Both the position numbers and the translations under genes were made by a program. Positions 11,159 through 23,185 of a stretch of 64,000 bases of DNA are shown piece by piece. This stretch comes from Athripsodes cinereus (taxonomy: Eukaryota; Arthropoda; Insecta; Trichoptera; Leptoceridae), in the NCBI GenBank assembly GCA_947579605.1, contig OX388317.1, forward strand, positions 24,075,384 through 24,139,383, written 5' to 3'. Within the stretch, counting starts at the first letter, position 1. The number at the start of each line of letters is the position of its first letter. Under the pieces are notes generated by a model. It had not been told where the DNA came from, ran no database searches, and saw nothing but the letters and a program-made list of their open reading frames with translations.

Positions 11159-12185
11159 GGGTAAGTCCAAATCACCTGGTCCAGCACTGGTTGCTCGACC
11201 ATCTCAGAAAAAATTAATTTTTTTTGTGCTATCACCCCAACATGTTGGTAGTTCAAAATGATAATTATTTTAATTTTATTGGTTTTGGTTTTTGTGTGGT
11301 GGCCATATTTGTTTTACAAGGCGGAGACATTTTCGCAGTTTAAAGGGTTTGCGAAAACTTGAATATCTCAGGTCCTATTTATTTTATCAACATAAAAATA
11401 AAAGTAATTTGTTAATAAGAATATAAGCTTTAAGGTTGTAATAAAACATTTTCACCTAAATATAATTCTAAGGGATGAAATTTCAGTCTACATTCTTAAC
11501 TCTTTTTTGCAAAAACTCCCATTTTCACGGAAAGATTTTGGACGAAGGGAAAGAGTCCACTCATCAAAACTTTTTTGACAAACAACTAGGTACTAGTTGT
11601 GTTGATAAACTAAATTTCAAGTCTCAGACTTGACCCCCCTTTTCACAAAAAAATTTCAAAATTTGGAAATTCTCAAAATTTTCCATTTTCCGAGCTCAAT
11701 ATCTCTGGTGGGGGACTAGGTAAAAATTTGAAATATCACCCTATAATAGACCTGTACCATAGTATTATGTGGCAAAAATTTGGAGTTTGAGATTTTACTA
11801 CGAGCAGAGATATGGCAATCACAAAATGTCCAAAAATTAGTACTTCAACGGGCATACCGCATCGGCATATATAGAATATAAAATTGTTTACTAATAGTAA
11901 ATCAATGTATATTAGATAATATTTACAAAATACAATTCCAAATAGTAAAATACCATGTTATATAATTAAATATCTTGATTGTTTGTGGGGGTGGGGGGGT
12001 TAAAATTCTGGGAGAACTGGCAGCCTTAATCAAAATAATGCACAATTCAGTGGGTGAATATAACGTATTTAAGTCGATTAATATGTGACATGGTTCTTGG
12101 CAAAAAAGACATTTTACACAAAATAACTTGAAGTCTCAAGGCTTACTGTTATACACACTATAATTTAAAAGCAAACTTCTTTCTG

Positions 12186-12506
12186 CTAGCTAATACAATT
12201 TTGGTGTACAACAAAGAGCTTAGAGATCGCCTCGCACAATTGAGGGGTGATAGTGTGAAAGCGGCCAGTCACAGTTGTAAATTCCATTGGTGCGAGCTTT
12301 CTCAGAATGTTATTCATAGGTACCCAGGTCTTGTCACCTCTTGAAACTTTGAACGAGGTTCGTGGCCTAGCTAGCTCATAAAAGTGAACTTTCAGGTCAT
12401 TGTTTTCGATGCTTATTTCCTCAATAACTCCAAGGTACCATTGCTCTTCATATATGCATGCAACTATGTCTTCTTTCTGGAGGTATAATGAGGCAGTTTT
12501 TGACAC
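12186..12506 (-). CDS. Unrecognised ORF in the core of the foldback element
   Basis: The open frame of about 106 codons begins at a GTG, and the same frame stays open upstream for about ten more codons (reading SSDDCDDI) before a TGA. It may therefore be the last exon of a longer gene; the start is not fixed. It contains 'EDIVACIYEEQWYLGVIEEI', then a 'VHFYELARP' stretch, 'TWVPMNNILRKL' and 'VTGRFHTI'. That alternation of short strands resembles a small Tudor- or chromo-like barrel, and I recall similar C-terminal tails on uncharacterised transposon-linked animal proteins, but I cannot name a family. Its position between the arms suggests an element-encoded protein. Confidence 0.5.
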   Translation of the reverse strand: MSKTASLYLQKEDIVACIYEEQWYLGVIEEISIENNDLKVHFYELARPRTSFKVSRGDKTWVPMNNILRKLAPMEFTTVTGRFHTITPQLCEAISKLFVVHQNCIS

Positions 12507-13093
12507 AAGTATGTCATCACAGTCGTCAGAGGAATAAAATCACATATGTACTTGCCTCAAGTCATTATTGATGCCATTATTTCTTATTACAAAAAGTTGA
12601 TTATAGCAGGTAGCACATAAAGATTTTCGAGGAATAAGATTAATCAAGTGATTTTTTTCCTTAGGTAAATGTTAAACTTTGATTTCTGAGACCTTTAATT
12701 ATAGTTTTTTTATGGATCTTTAGTGGGTCACAACAAGAATTTTCAAACAGATGGTTGTACTTAACAAAATACTTGACTTCATGGTACTTGCAGATGATAA
12801 CAATAGCACTGTTTATAACTCAAAAGATTTCTGCCTTCTTCACATTCCATGTTTCAAAACTATGACACAAAGAGTACAAAGACAACCTTCGTCTTTGGCT
12901 GCTAACAGAAAACTAACCTAGGCTGGGAGAGTACACAGCGTTCATGCTAATAAATGACTGTGCCTGCTCAAACAAGATCCAACAGGTTAAAATATGATTC
13001 AGACTGCTAGTTCTCCCTGAGTTTTAGTACCCCGCCCCCACACAAAATAAAGATATTTAATTATATAACATGGTATTATACTACTTAGATTTC

Positions 13094-13440
13094 CATATAA
13101 TGAGTTACAATCCATTGGATTGGTCTGCAACGAGTTTGGATTTTCTTCTCCATTCCTCCCTATTCTCAGCCAGTTTTTTCAGCTCTACGTATGAGCAACA
13201 GTTCATGCCCCTCTTCAGTTGGCCTATATACGCGTCTCTCGGTCGGCCTCTGCCATTTGTGCCTTCGGTCCTACCTTCCACGATAGCGATGAGCAGTCCT
13301 GGGTGCCTGATGTTGTGGCCAGTTAGCTCGTTGTTGGCTGATTCTTAAGGAGTTGCCTTTTTTCACCTACCCTGGTTAACAAATCTACGTTTTCGACGTG
13401 TTCCGACCAATGAATCTTCAGCATGCGTCTGTAGCACTCA
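13094..13440 (-). mobile_element. 5'-truncated LINE fragment inserted in the foldback arm
   Basis: A 9-bp direct repeat, TTAGATTTC, flanks this piece at 13085-13093 and 13441-13449, and the sequence outside it resumes the palindrome arm. This proves insertion after the arms formed. On the minus strand it encodes a broken C-terminal retrotransposon segment with words such as 'HWSEHVENVDLL', 'ITGHNIRHPG', 'NGRGRPRDAYIGQLKRG' and 'EWRRKS', typical of an RTE-type tail but a different family from the element at 479-3240. Confidence 0.88.
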
Positions 13441-14236
13441 TTAGATTTCTATTTTGTAAATATTATCTAATATACATTGATTTACTATTAGTAAACAATT
13501 TTATATTCTATATATGCCGATGCGGTATGCCCGTTGAAGTACTAATTTTTGGACATTTTGTGATTGCCATATCTCTGCTCGTAGTAAAATCTCAAACTCC
13601 AAATTTTTGCCACATAATACTATGGTACAGGTCTATTATGGGGTGACATTTCAAATTTTTACCTAGTCCCCCACCAGAGATATTGAGCTCGGAAAATGGA
13701 AAATTTTGAGAATTTCCAAATTTTGAAATTTTTTTGTGAAAAGGGGGGTCAAGTCTGAGACTTGAAATTTAGTTTATCAACACAACTTGTACCTAGTTGT
13801 TTGTCAAAAAAGTTTTGACGAGTGGACTCTTTCCCTTCGTCCAAAATCTTTCCGTGAAAATGGGAGTTTTTGCAAAAAAGAGTTAAGAATGTAGACTGAA
13901 ATTTCATCCCTTAGAATTATATTTAGGTGAAAATGTTTTATTACAACCTTAAAGCTTATATTCTTATTAACAAATTACTTTTATTTTTATGTTGATAAAA
14001 TAAATAGGACCTGAGATATTCAAGTTTTCGCAAACCCTTTAAACTGCGAAAATGTCTCCGCCTTGTAAAACAAATATGGCCACCACACAAAAACCAAAAT
14101 CAATAAAATTAAAATAATTATCATTTTGAACTACCAACATGTTGGGGTGATAGCACAAAAAAAATCAATTTTTTCTGAGATGGTCGAGCAACCATTTTAT
14201 TTATTTCTGGACCGGTAGGTATGGAATTACCCTTTA

Positions 14237-15603
14237 TGATTCTCAAAGAAGTTTACCAAAGCCAAAATATATTTATCACATTTTTAATTTACGATAATCA
14301 CTTTTTGATGAAAAATCTATAATTTCTGTGAAGAAAGATAATTAGTTAAGTAGGGAAATATATTGGAATATTGAGTGATTCTCCAAACCTGCATATCTTG
14401 GAAATCATTGACTTTTTGTCAAAAAGATGTTATCTCCTTCAGCAATTATATTTAAAAAGAAATGATAAAATCTTGAAGACCTGACTTTATTGTGTGCAAT
14501 ATATACTTATTTTATTATGTATGTGCCATTATTTAAGATATTTAATTTATTATCTATAATTAAAAATATGGTGATTTATATCCCTTGTACTCTGTTCCCA
14601 GGAGGAATATAAGAAAGATTTATTTATTATTGTTATTATATACTTATGAATTTTACTTATTCATTGTACAAAATATGTTATATGATTTTTTTTCAAAAAT
14701 AACCAAAGTTTTGTGTAGCTTGTATTAAAATTTGATTATTTTCGTAACAATTGATTCAATCGGTAAAAACTCAATGGATTGATGATGACCTGATAAGTCG
14801 AAAGAAACAGGTGTAAAAAATTCAGTAAAAAGTTCATAAAAGTGATCTAGCAGTAAGTAATAAGCAATCAATTAGTTATGAACAAAAGCTATTTGATGGT
14901 GTCAATGAACGCCACTTTACACTTGCATCTGAACGGTACTGCATAAGCATAATAATAACACTTATACCCTTTAATAATTACTCTATGGTGTACGAATACA
15001 ATAAGATCTAAATGGATGTAAAAATACTTCTTCATAGTTGTATATAACTTTATTTACCTTTTTAGACTAAAGGAAAATAGTATATTTTAATGTTAGATCA
15101 CATCTACACAATTTGCATCGAATACTAGTTTCAATAGACAATATCTTAGTGTAACAAAAGTTTTTAGCTCAGTAAACTAAGGAGCAAACACAAATATATG
15201 AAAAGTCTATTTGTCTAACTTCCTATATCATCGCAGCTTCACCCACATGTGGGATTTTCAACAGCGATGGGCTAAATTTGGCTCACGGCGTGCATTTCAG
15301 GACTCCTGCTCAATTTGCAACTAGTAATAGAATCAAATTACACGTATTTGAAAAGGGCCTAACGGTGCAATCTTTAAATGTTAAAAAATATATATTCTTA
15401 CGGCCTTACTTATATATTCGGAATAAATATTATTCTATCTATAATATTGGGCTAAATAACATGTTACTTATAAACATAATATGCTGAGTAGGTCCACCAC
15501 AGAATGTTTTGGTTCAATCAGGAATAATGCTATAGTTTATGGAGCCAAGAATAAAACAGTCACTTAAATATTCCGAATAATGGTATTCTGTCTATTACAC
15601 TTG
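14237..15603. other. AT-rich non-coding DNA
   Basis: No coding region, RNA gene or clear repeat is seen. The small ORF at 15278-15487 has no domain. Confidence 0.5.
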
Positions 15604-15800
15604 GCGGCCGATGTGGCGCAGAGGTAACACTCTTGCCTTGGAGTTACGAGGTCCCGGGTTCGATTCCCGGCTAGGGCAAAACATTGAAGAATGACCTTTT
15701 TCAAATTGTCCCGGGTCTGGGTGTTACATATATATGTATTTAGTGCATTGTATGTGTGTCGTCGTGTTAGTACCCATAATACAAGATTCATTTCTTAGTT
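15604..15800 (+). mobile_element. tRNA-derived SINE (family A)
   Basis: The head carries a pol III A-box-like TGGCGCAGAGGTAAC and a strong B box GGTTCGATTCCC, followed by a non-tRNA body containing 'gggtctgggtgttacat' and 'gtacccataatacaa'. Related copies lie at 36600-36800 and 53965-54205. It is a retroposed SINE, not a tRNA gene: there is no anticodon stem or acceptor 3' half, and the body continues about 120 bp. Confidence 0.88.
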
Positions 15801-16480
15801 TGGGACTAGCTCGATCTCTCTATACATATTTGTTTAACATAAAATATTGAGTAATTCCTCCCTATAATGCTTTATGAATGTTTAGTCAGGAGTAGCACTT
15901 TTTATAAGTAAGGCCATTAAGTGTTTTATATTGTAATTTTATGTAATTTATTGATATTAAATAAATTTATTAAATGTGAGTTAATTTATTGATATTATTA
16001 TAATAAGCATTTGAAATGTTTTAAATTGTTGTAAACTACAATAATTCACTTATATTGATGTCAATTTTATTAAATGTATTGATGTTTAGATCGTACCTTG
16101 TCTTAATGTACCTAATAAATGTTATTTTCAAAATTATCTTGCAACGGATAACATTTTTTTTTTACTTATCCATATTGAAATTTCTATTCCATGACGCTAT
16201 CTCTCATAAATAGGGCATCCAACGAAAACAATGTACGCTTTGAAAAAAATTCAAGCATACCTAATTCATCTTATTTTAAGCGTTTCACTATGAACAAAAT
16301 GAAAAAGGTGGAGTAGGAATCTGAGTAGAATTTATCGAGAAAGTTATATTTATATGAGAAATATTATCTTTTCTGATCTGACTCCTTTATATTGGAATGA
16401 TATTAATTGCTGCATAATGTGTTAACCTCTCGATAAAATAATTTAGTTACTTATTCCTCATATAATTAATATAATAGAAA

Positions 16481-16518
16481 CTCGTTACTTATTCCTTGTA
16501 TAAGGAATAAGTAACGAG
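16481..16518. repeat. Perfect 17-bp stem, 4-nt loop hairpin
   Basis: Arms 16481-16497 and 16502-16518 are exact reverse complements, with GTAT between. A partial extra copy of the arm (TTACTTATTCCTC) lies 34 bp upstream. No terminator function is expected in this context; it is probably the core of a palindromic element. Confidence 0.85.
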
Positions 16519-17649
16519 CATCAATAAGCAACAAGAATATATGTTATAAGATAAATCAAATAGATTGGAATAAAAATGAAAGATTGATAATAATATTAGA
16601 TATAATATAGACGAGTTGAATTTATTATAGTTTACTTTAAATAGTATTTACAATAAATTGCTTACGTGAGTATACGTTGGATGCGAGAAACAAGGAAGGT
16701 CAGCTGTTCTCAGGTTCCAGTCAGCTAGTGATCGTTATCACGGTTATCTCGCGGTACCTTTTCTTTATCAGGTTGGGTGACAATTCGTCACCCCACCAAT
16801 TATCGGCTTTTATTTGATTAGCCAACCGTATCGTTGCAAATCCGCTTAATCATCGACTAAGACGGACTCACACGATCTTTCTATTGATGTAACTCCACAC
16901 GCTACATAATGTGTCATGAATACAATTGACGTCATCGTTTCGGGCTCTACTTATGAGACAAAAATGAATCAGGTTAATCATGTTAAAACAGTTGAAATTT
17001 AATAAAACAGTATTATATTTAAAATAATTTTCACATGATAAATTCATATACATCTCAGGCTTAAAAAACAGGAACATGATTTCAAAACTCATCATTTAAA
17101 AAATTGAGGGGTATTTATATATAAACAAATATAATAGAAGAAATCACTAAAATGAAATAATGATTTGATTTTTAAATCAAGAATAAATAAATACATAATA
17201 CAATGCATCTGTCCGGAAGCAAAGTAACTTGAAAGTAATATTTGGAATGTGGAAATCCAAGTTGATAGTTTAAAACATCATTATCAGGTTATGGAGCATC
17301 TCAAAATATAAAGTATAAAATCTTTGATACTATGTTTGAAAACGAGCTCCATTATTTTTTAAGCCACTAAGCCCTTTCCACATCTAAAACTTATTGTGAA
17401 CAATTGTTAAATTATTGGCTATGGTATGATGATATTTGTTTGACAGCCCCTTGCAACTGCATTTTCATTTAATTCAGTTGAATATTTTGTTGGTATTTAT
17501 TTTGCGAAAACTTCATACTAATAAAAGTTAAATACACATTATTTGAGGTTTAGTAAGTGGGTAAAACTCAAATACAGTATTTTTAATTCTCATTAATTCA
17601 GTTGCATCCTTCCCATCAAGACATACTTACAATACTGCGGTTTGAGCAT

Positions 17650-17826
17650 CTTAGGGAGTCATTGAGCGTATGCACTACCCGCCATTTTAGATGTACACAA
17701 GTTACATAGGAGACGATATGGTGTACATAAAGTTGCAATTATTTCACACGTTAAACGAGATGGTGTGTGTAAAGTTACATAATTCCACACGTGAAATGGT
17801 GGGCAACATACTAAATTACTCCCTAA
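17650..17826. mobile_element. Small MITE-like element with TTAGGGAGT ends
   Basis: The ends TTAGGGAGT (17650-17658) and ACTCCCTAA (17818-17826) are inverted, and the interior has internal near-repeats around 'acataaagttgcaat' and 'gtaaagttacataat'. The right end was the target of the LINE insertion that follows, so it is duplicated at 18272-18280. No target duplication for the MITE itself is evident. Confidence 0.55.
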
Positions 17827-18271
17827 GTTAAGGAGCTTTCTTAACGCGACCACACCTTTGACTGACACACCAGAGATTGCGAGAGTACGCCTATGGAGAG
17901 ACACAGAGGAGAACATACAAGGGACAATATTTAACAGCCCAGTGGAAGCCCTGCCTCCGGGCCATGACCTACCATGGACGATGTGGAAAACCCTCAACAG
18001 AATCAGAACAGGAGTGGGACGCAGTAGAAAGAATCTCCAGAGATGGGGCTTGGCTGAGAGCACAGCGTGACTGTGTAGAGGAGCAAGACACTGGACACCT
18101 CCTGACATGCCCAATGGCTCCCAGACAGTGTCACTGGGAGGAATTCGTGGGACGAACTCACCTAGGGGGAGCTGCAAGAGAGGTTGTTGCTTTCTGGGAG
18201 GGAATGGGAGTGATGTGAATTTGGTGTTTTTATTGTTTGTCGATGCTGACCAACACGAAAAGAAGAAGAAG
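17827..18271 (+). mobile_element. 5'-truncated Jockey-like LINE 3' end with exact target duplication
   Basis: The 9-bp ACTCCCTAA flanks the insert at 17818-17826 and 18272-18280. The plus strand encodes a frame-broken C-terminal segment: 'WKTLNRIRTGVGRSRKNL' and 'QRWGLAES' in one frame, then 'EEQDTGHLLTCPMAP' in another, the zinc-knuckle-like tail of insect LINE reverse transcriptases. It ends in (AAG)n before the duplication. A clean retrotransposition footprint is visible despite the decayed frame. Confidence 0.9.
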
Positions 18272-18280
18272 ACTCCCTAA

Positions 18281-20048
18281 TTTGGTCCTACCGTAGTGTT
18301 GTACATAAACAGCATTTGTTTGACAGTGGCAAGTTATGAAACATGCGACGTTTTGACAGCAGTTCACAAAAAGTCTTAAATGTGGAAAGACGGTCTTTAT
18401 ACTTTTAACATTTGAAACAATTCATTACATTTTTATTTAAATGCTATGGTAAATAGTGATTGAATTATTTATTAGTTAGATCAAACATAGAAGTTTTTTT
18501 TTTTTGGTAAACCAATAGTTAATTAAGGAACATGCATATGTGTGAGGAATATGAAAAAATACTACTTATCTATTTATATTCAAAAAATATTTTTTTTAAT
18601 ATCCGTAACTTTTTGTGTATTTTCTTGGTAGGAAGTGAAACACTAAACTTTTTTTAATGAATGAGTAGACAATTGTTTTGTCTCTTACTGAGACGTTATT
18701 AATACTAATAAGCAAGGAATACAAAACAGATTAAGAAGGAAAAATTATGATGTTGATAAATTGTGGGGGAAGAAGAGGATGGGACTTAGGATAGAGTGGG
18801 AATATTCATAGAACAGGTTATGCTTTCGGTATTGTTATATTGTTTACTGTATTATTATTGTAACTACATATTAATGCTTTTATGAATTTCTAATGTCTCT
18901 CTCAAAATTAGTCTTCTATAATTGCTATTGTTATTATGTTGAATTTTAAATTGTTTACTATTGTTGTTTTCTATATGCTGATTGGCAAATTCCGAGAATC
19001 CTGAGTTCTTTACACAATTAAGATGTTCATTCTACTGCTGCTACAAGCAGTGGCTCTATTATTTCTTCAGAAATACAAATTATTTTTTGACTTTTCCTTG
19101 TTTGTCTCGATTTGGGGATAACAACACACTTGTATTTCTTTAGGAATCAATATATGTATACATTTTTTCAGTAGAGGTTACAGTCGTTGAACTGAACAAC
19201 ACTTTTTTAAAGGGTCTTTGATGTTTTCATTATATTTTAAATAAACTTTATCATAGAAAAATTATTGAAACTTATGCACAAATGTCAAAACTTCTACGCA
19301 ATTGCCTGGAATGTCACACACCCAAGCCATCATGGGTCGATCTTTTTTCTGCGAAGTGCGATAATTGCTTTTTTAAATGGTGTTAAAAACATTATAAATG
19401 CGCATTGAAAAAAAATAATATTTTTCTCACTATTTTTTGAGCTCAATTTTTTTTGTAAAAGTTCCCTGTTTTAGTCAAAACTCATATCATTCACAAGATG
19501 ATGTGATTTTCTACAACACGTCCTTGCTGCGAATGTATTATTTGAGTTGTTATAAGAATACCTATCATTTACAGGAATATTAAAAATATACAGAAAAGAG
19601 TAAAAGGTGTATTCTATATTCTGCACAAATTAATTTAATTTAGGAATACAAAAAAAAAATATCTGCATTAGATCTAACATAAATAATCACATAATACATA
19701 ATTTACAATAATAATCTTATTTCATATTTTAAAATGTAATTTTTGTAAGATTTACAACATAAAATCCATATATTATTATAGGGTATATATCTACATATTT
19801 TAAAACTATTTATCTTAAAAATAATACAAGGTATTAAAATATAACATTTTTATTTAAAAAAAAATATTACTACATACACACAATCGATCATACAAATATA
19901 TTTTTTTTTTTATTTTCAATCATAAATTTATAGGTATATGTATAGATTTTTCTTTCACAATAAAACCACAATAGTCATGAGTATTTGTCAAAGACATAAT
20001 CCATAACAAGACCGTGAGGTTCATTGAAAAAAAATTACACCTGAGATA
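18281..20048. other. AT-rich non-coding DNA
   Basis: No gene supported. Mostly A/T runs with short unique stretches. Confidence 0.5.
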
Positions 20049-20165
20049 ATCAAGTTAAGGGGTGCCATTCTTTCTAACACATAGTTAGTACTTTATAAAG
20101 CAACTATAATTATATTTTATTATATACCGGTAATAACTATGTTAGAAAGGGACATCACCCAAACA
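20049..20165. repeat. Imperfect palindrome / MITE
   Basis: The sequence 'gggtgccattctttctaac' near 20060 is mirrored by 'gttagaaagggacatcaccc' near 20150, with ACATAGTTA extending the match inward. Total length is about 110 bp, consistent with a small foldback element. Confidence 0.65.
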
Positions 20166-20903
20166 CTTTTCCTCTCACAAAATGCGCTTTATTTTTTCTT
20201 TAAATTTTTAACATTTAAGTCTTTTGACTAAAATGGCTAAGCACATTTTTGCTTGAATTTGGTCAAAATGTTCAAGGTCTTGTTATATACAACGTCTTTG
20301 GTGTTTGTATTTACAAAAATATTGATATTTTGTGATATATGTAAATGATAAAAAAAATGCGATTAAGAGAGTCTAGCTAACTTAACAAAGATATACATTT
20401 CTTTTTTCTATGAATTTATGAAAGAAAAATGAAACACGTAACATTCATTGGGAATTTTTTGTCCATTGGTTCGAATCACATTATTGAAAAAAATAGCTAA
20501 AAATCAAACAATGATCATAAAAAAACATGCAATAAATGGGGAAAATAGAAAAATTGAAACAATTTTTTTGGGTAAACTTTTATATACATATTTTTTACAT
20601 TCTTTCAGTCTTTCATCCTTCTAAATATATTATCAACAGATTAAAATGTATAAGATATTAACATTTCGTGATATCTGAGATATCCAAAGTAAAATATATC
20701 AAGACCATATTTTGATAAATATAAAGGGTTGTACCCTCCCCTGCCTGCAGATGTTACAGCAACGGTAGTTTTTATGTCATCCACACTTATCGTACAAATT
20801 CTCTACTTACTTGAGAGAGGTCTCAGAAATTGCCTGAAGAGCTCCCCCTAACACAACCTCCCCACAATTTATTACTACGTGCTCTAAGAACGTTACCCAT
20901 ATA

Positions 20904-22140
20904 TAGGGGATTCGAACCCGACCCTTTTTTCTAATCCCGGGATTTCGGGATTATCTACAGTTGATCCCCGGATCCCGGGATTGTATTGGTAATGTAAAGT
21001 GGTAACAAAAAGTCAGTAGGCCATGTCAAAATCACTTTTTTTTATTTATCTGGCAATGAATTTAAGTTTTGCGTCTGCAAAAAGTCGTTAAATTACACTT
21101 CAAATTTCTTCTAAAATAAACAAACACGGCACTTCTGTTTATGATTTATAAAACTAACAATTTTTTTTTTTATTTTTAAATTGAATTCTTGTACCTATTT
21201 GTATTTATTTCATAGTTTTAACCCAGAACAGTTTTTATTTAGTGGGGCAATATATTCTATAATGTTGTTATTTATGTTTGTTTGTTTGTTACTATTTTGG
21301 AATATTTTTTTTTAAAAATCAACTTAGACTTATTTAGTTTAACCCATAACAAAAAAATACTTACTACAGGGATCAATGTTTAAACTCGTATTTTTAAATC
21401 AAATTGACCAGAGACTTTATGACCTATTTATACGAATTAGGTCGATGAGTGATTTTTGATGCTATTTTTTAAAATATCAAATCGCTCAAGCATTGTTAAA
21501 AGACTATTCCAATGCGATTTGCAGTTAAACAATAAATTAAGCTCTCTTCCATGTTCCTTTTCAATATAGTTTTAAAGCATAGTACATATCATTCTTCAAT
21601 ATTAAAATAAGAACCTCTACGAACTTTCTTTACGACTTCATTAATATTCCGGACATTGCTCAAACTCACCATTACCGATTTTAATGACTAATCCTGAGTC
21701 CAGTTCTTCATTATCACCATCCAAATCATCAATAAAAGGCGATAGCCGTTTATGTATTAAATAAATAAATAAATAAAATATCATCACTGATAGGTTCATT
21801 TGCAGGTATTTTTCTATACAATAAATCACAAACGGCTAAGTGAATACCGTGTGCAAAACAAACTAGGTGCTTTGCATTAACAAGTTTTCCAACTGTAATT
21901 TGGACCATCAGTAACTATTTCCACAATATCGGTATCTAGTGAGATATCGAACTCAGAATAGCGCTCTTTTAAGATACTAACACAAACTTCGGCTGTCAGT
22001 GATTCATTGATGCGAATGAGTCCCAAATTCTTGACTTATTGTATTATTGTATTAATCACGAAAATCCCGGGATTTCTTAAATTTAATCCCGAAAATTTCG
22101 GGACTAAAATACGACCGGGATCCCGGGATCGAATCCCCTA
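20904..22140 (-). mobile_element. Degraded hAT DNA transposon with 8-bp target duplication
   Basis: The exact 8-bp direct repeat CCCATATA flanks the element at 20896-20903 and 22141-22148. The ends are inverted: TAGGGGATTCGA at the left against TCGAATCCCCTA at the right, with repeated CCCGGGATT words inside both ends. On the minus strand about 21780-22030, broken frames read 'LGLIRINESLTAEVCVSIL', 'DIVEIVTDG' and then 'KHLVCFAHGIHLAVCDLLY', a recognisable hAT transposase catalytic-region segment, with an internal frameshift. The copy is therefore dead but was once, or derives from, an autonomous hAT. A stretch at 21170-21310 resembles the LINE 3' UTR at 26330-26575 and may be nested. Confidence 0.9.
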
Positions 22141-22148
22141 CCCATATA

Positions 22149-23000
22149 TAAATATCAGTATTAGTTAGTTGGAAGATATTATGTTTCTGCAATAAACTCG
22201 CATATTGCACAAATTTATTTGTTCAGTAATAATGTTGACATGTTATTTTCTACTGTTTAATTTTTTTGTGTAATAAAGATTTTTATTATAATTTTTATTT
22301 TCAACAATGATGACATAAATTGGCCTGATTGCAAAATCTCAAGCTTTAAAGGTTCGAATCTTGCAGCCAACCTACCTGCATTCAGGTTACAAGCACTGTG
22401 AACGTGTCTGAGAGTGTATTTGGATTTAGACAAACCAATATCCATTTATTTCATTGGTTATATGAACATTAGAAATACAAAGGGTTCTATCACTCAATTT
22501 CTTCTCTCCGATGATATAGAAAAGAATATAGTGACGGAAACCCTTTGCTTGTTGTGTTCACCAATCAGTGTGAATATGACTATTGAAGCAAAAAGAAATT
22601 GTAATAACGGATATTGCTAACACAACACACATCAATCACTACGAATAAATAAAAAATGTAAAGAATCAAACGAAATTAAAAGTCACAACGTATAGTAAAT
22701 AAAAAAATGGACTGGATATATTTTTGCTTTGGATACTTCATCAAAATCACATAAAACATGAATATAACATCAAATATACATGGAAACTATAAAAAAAATT
22801 ATAGCACTTTTATCTTTTGTTCAAATTAAGTATTCTGTTATTTCCATATCAACGAATTTTCATAATGTAACAGCCAAGTTTTCTTTTCTTTCTTTTTCGC
22901 TAAAATAAAAAAAAACACTTTGGATTTATTTAGATACTGAAGTGTTAAATACAAAGATAACCAAATTTTTTTAAAAATTTGCATGCATACCTCGAGGGGT
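22149..23000. other. Non-coding DNA downstream of Elongin A
   Basis: No gene supported. Around 22255-22310 there is a T-rich piece with an AATAAAGATTTTTATT word like the LINE 3' ends elsewhere, too short to assign. Confidence 0.45.
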
Positions 23001-23185
23001 AGGCAGAGAGGATAAAATACTAATGAATCTATTATTCTCAAGTCTCAAATTGCGATGGGCAGACTATGTAGTTCGAAGGGTAGAAGAGCTTTACCCACTT
23101 GCACAGGACAGAGAAGCTTACGCCAGGGTGATAGCCGACGTCGGGGGGACCTGACATGGCACTTTGAGAAGAAGATTATGTAAAA
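23001..23185 (+). mobile_element. Relic of a retrotransposon C-terminal region
   Basis: The plus strand reads 'LKLRWADYVVRRVEEL' and 'AQDREAYARVIADVG', the arrangement of the basic tail and final helix of RTE-type polyproteins. The start near 23000 (CGAGGGGTAGGCAGAGAG) also resembles the RTE tail on the other strand, so two pieces may be fused. Only a relic. Confidence 0.5.

Larger units (their letters stand above)
11159..14232. mobile_element. Very large foldback DNA element with about 850-bp inverted arms
   Basis: The left arm (11159 to about 12040) and right arm (about 12985 to 14232, less an inserted 347-bp fragment plus one 9-bp target copy) are reverse complements with very few differences over most of their length. 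The outer 30-45 bp are more diverged: both ends read GGGTAA at the outer edge, with GGTCCAG and then GGTTGCTCGACC further in. The 4-bp word TTTA directly flanks both ends (11155-11158 and 14233-14236), a possible target duplication. A single-copy core of about 945 bp (12041-12984) holds an unrecognised ORF. I cannot place it in a known superfamily; 4-bp duplications occur in several. It is not a simple MITE because of its length and core. Confidence 0.88.

Noticed and set aside
15604..15675. Apparent tRNA gene (A and B box)
   Set aside because: No cloverleaf with anticodon and acceptor stem; the sequence continues into a SINE body repeated at 36600 and 53965.
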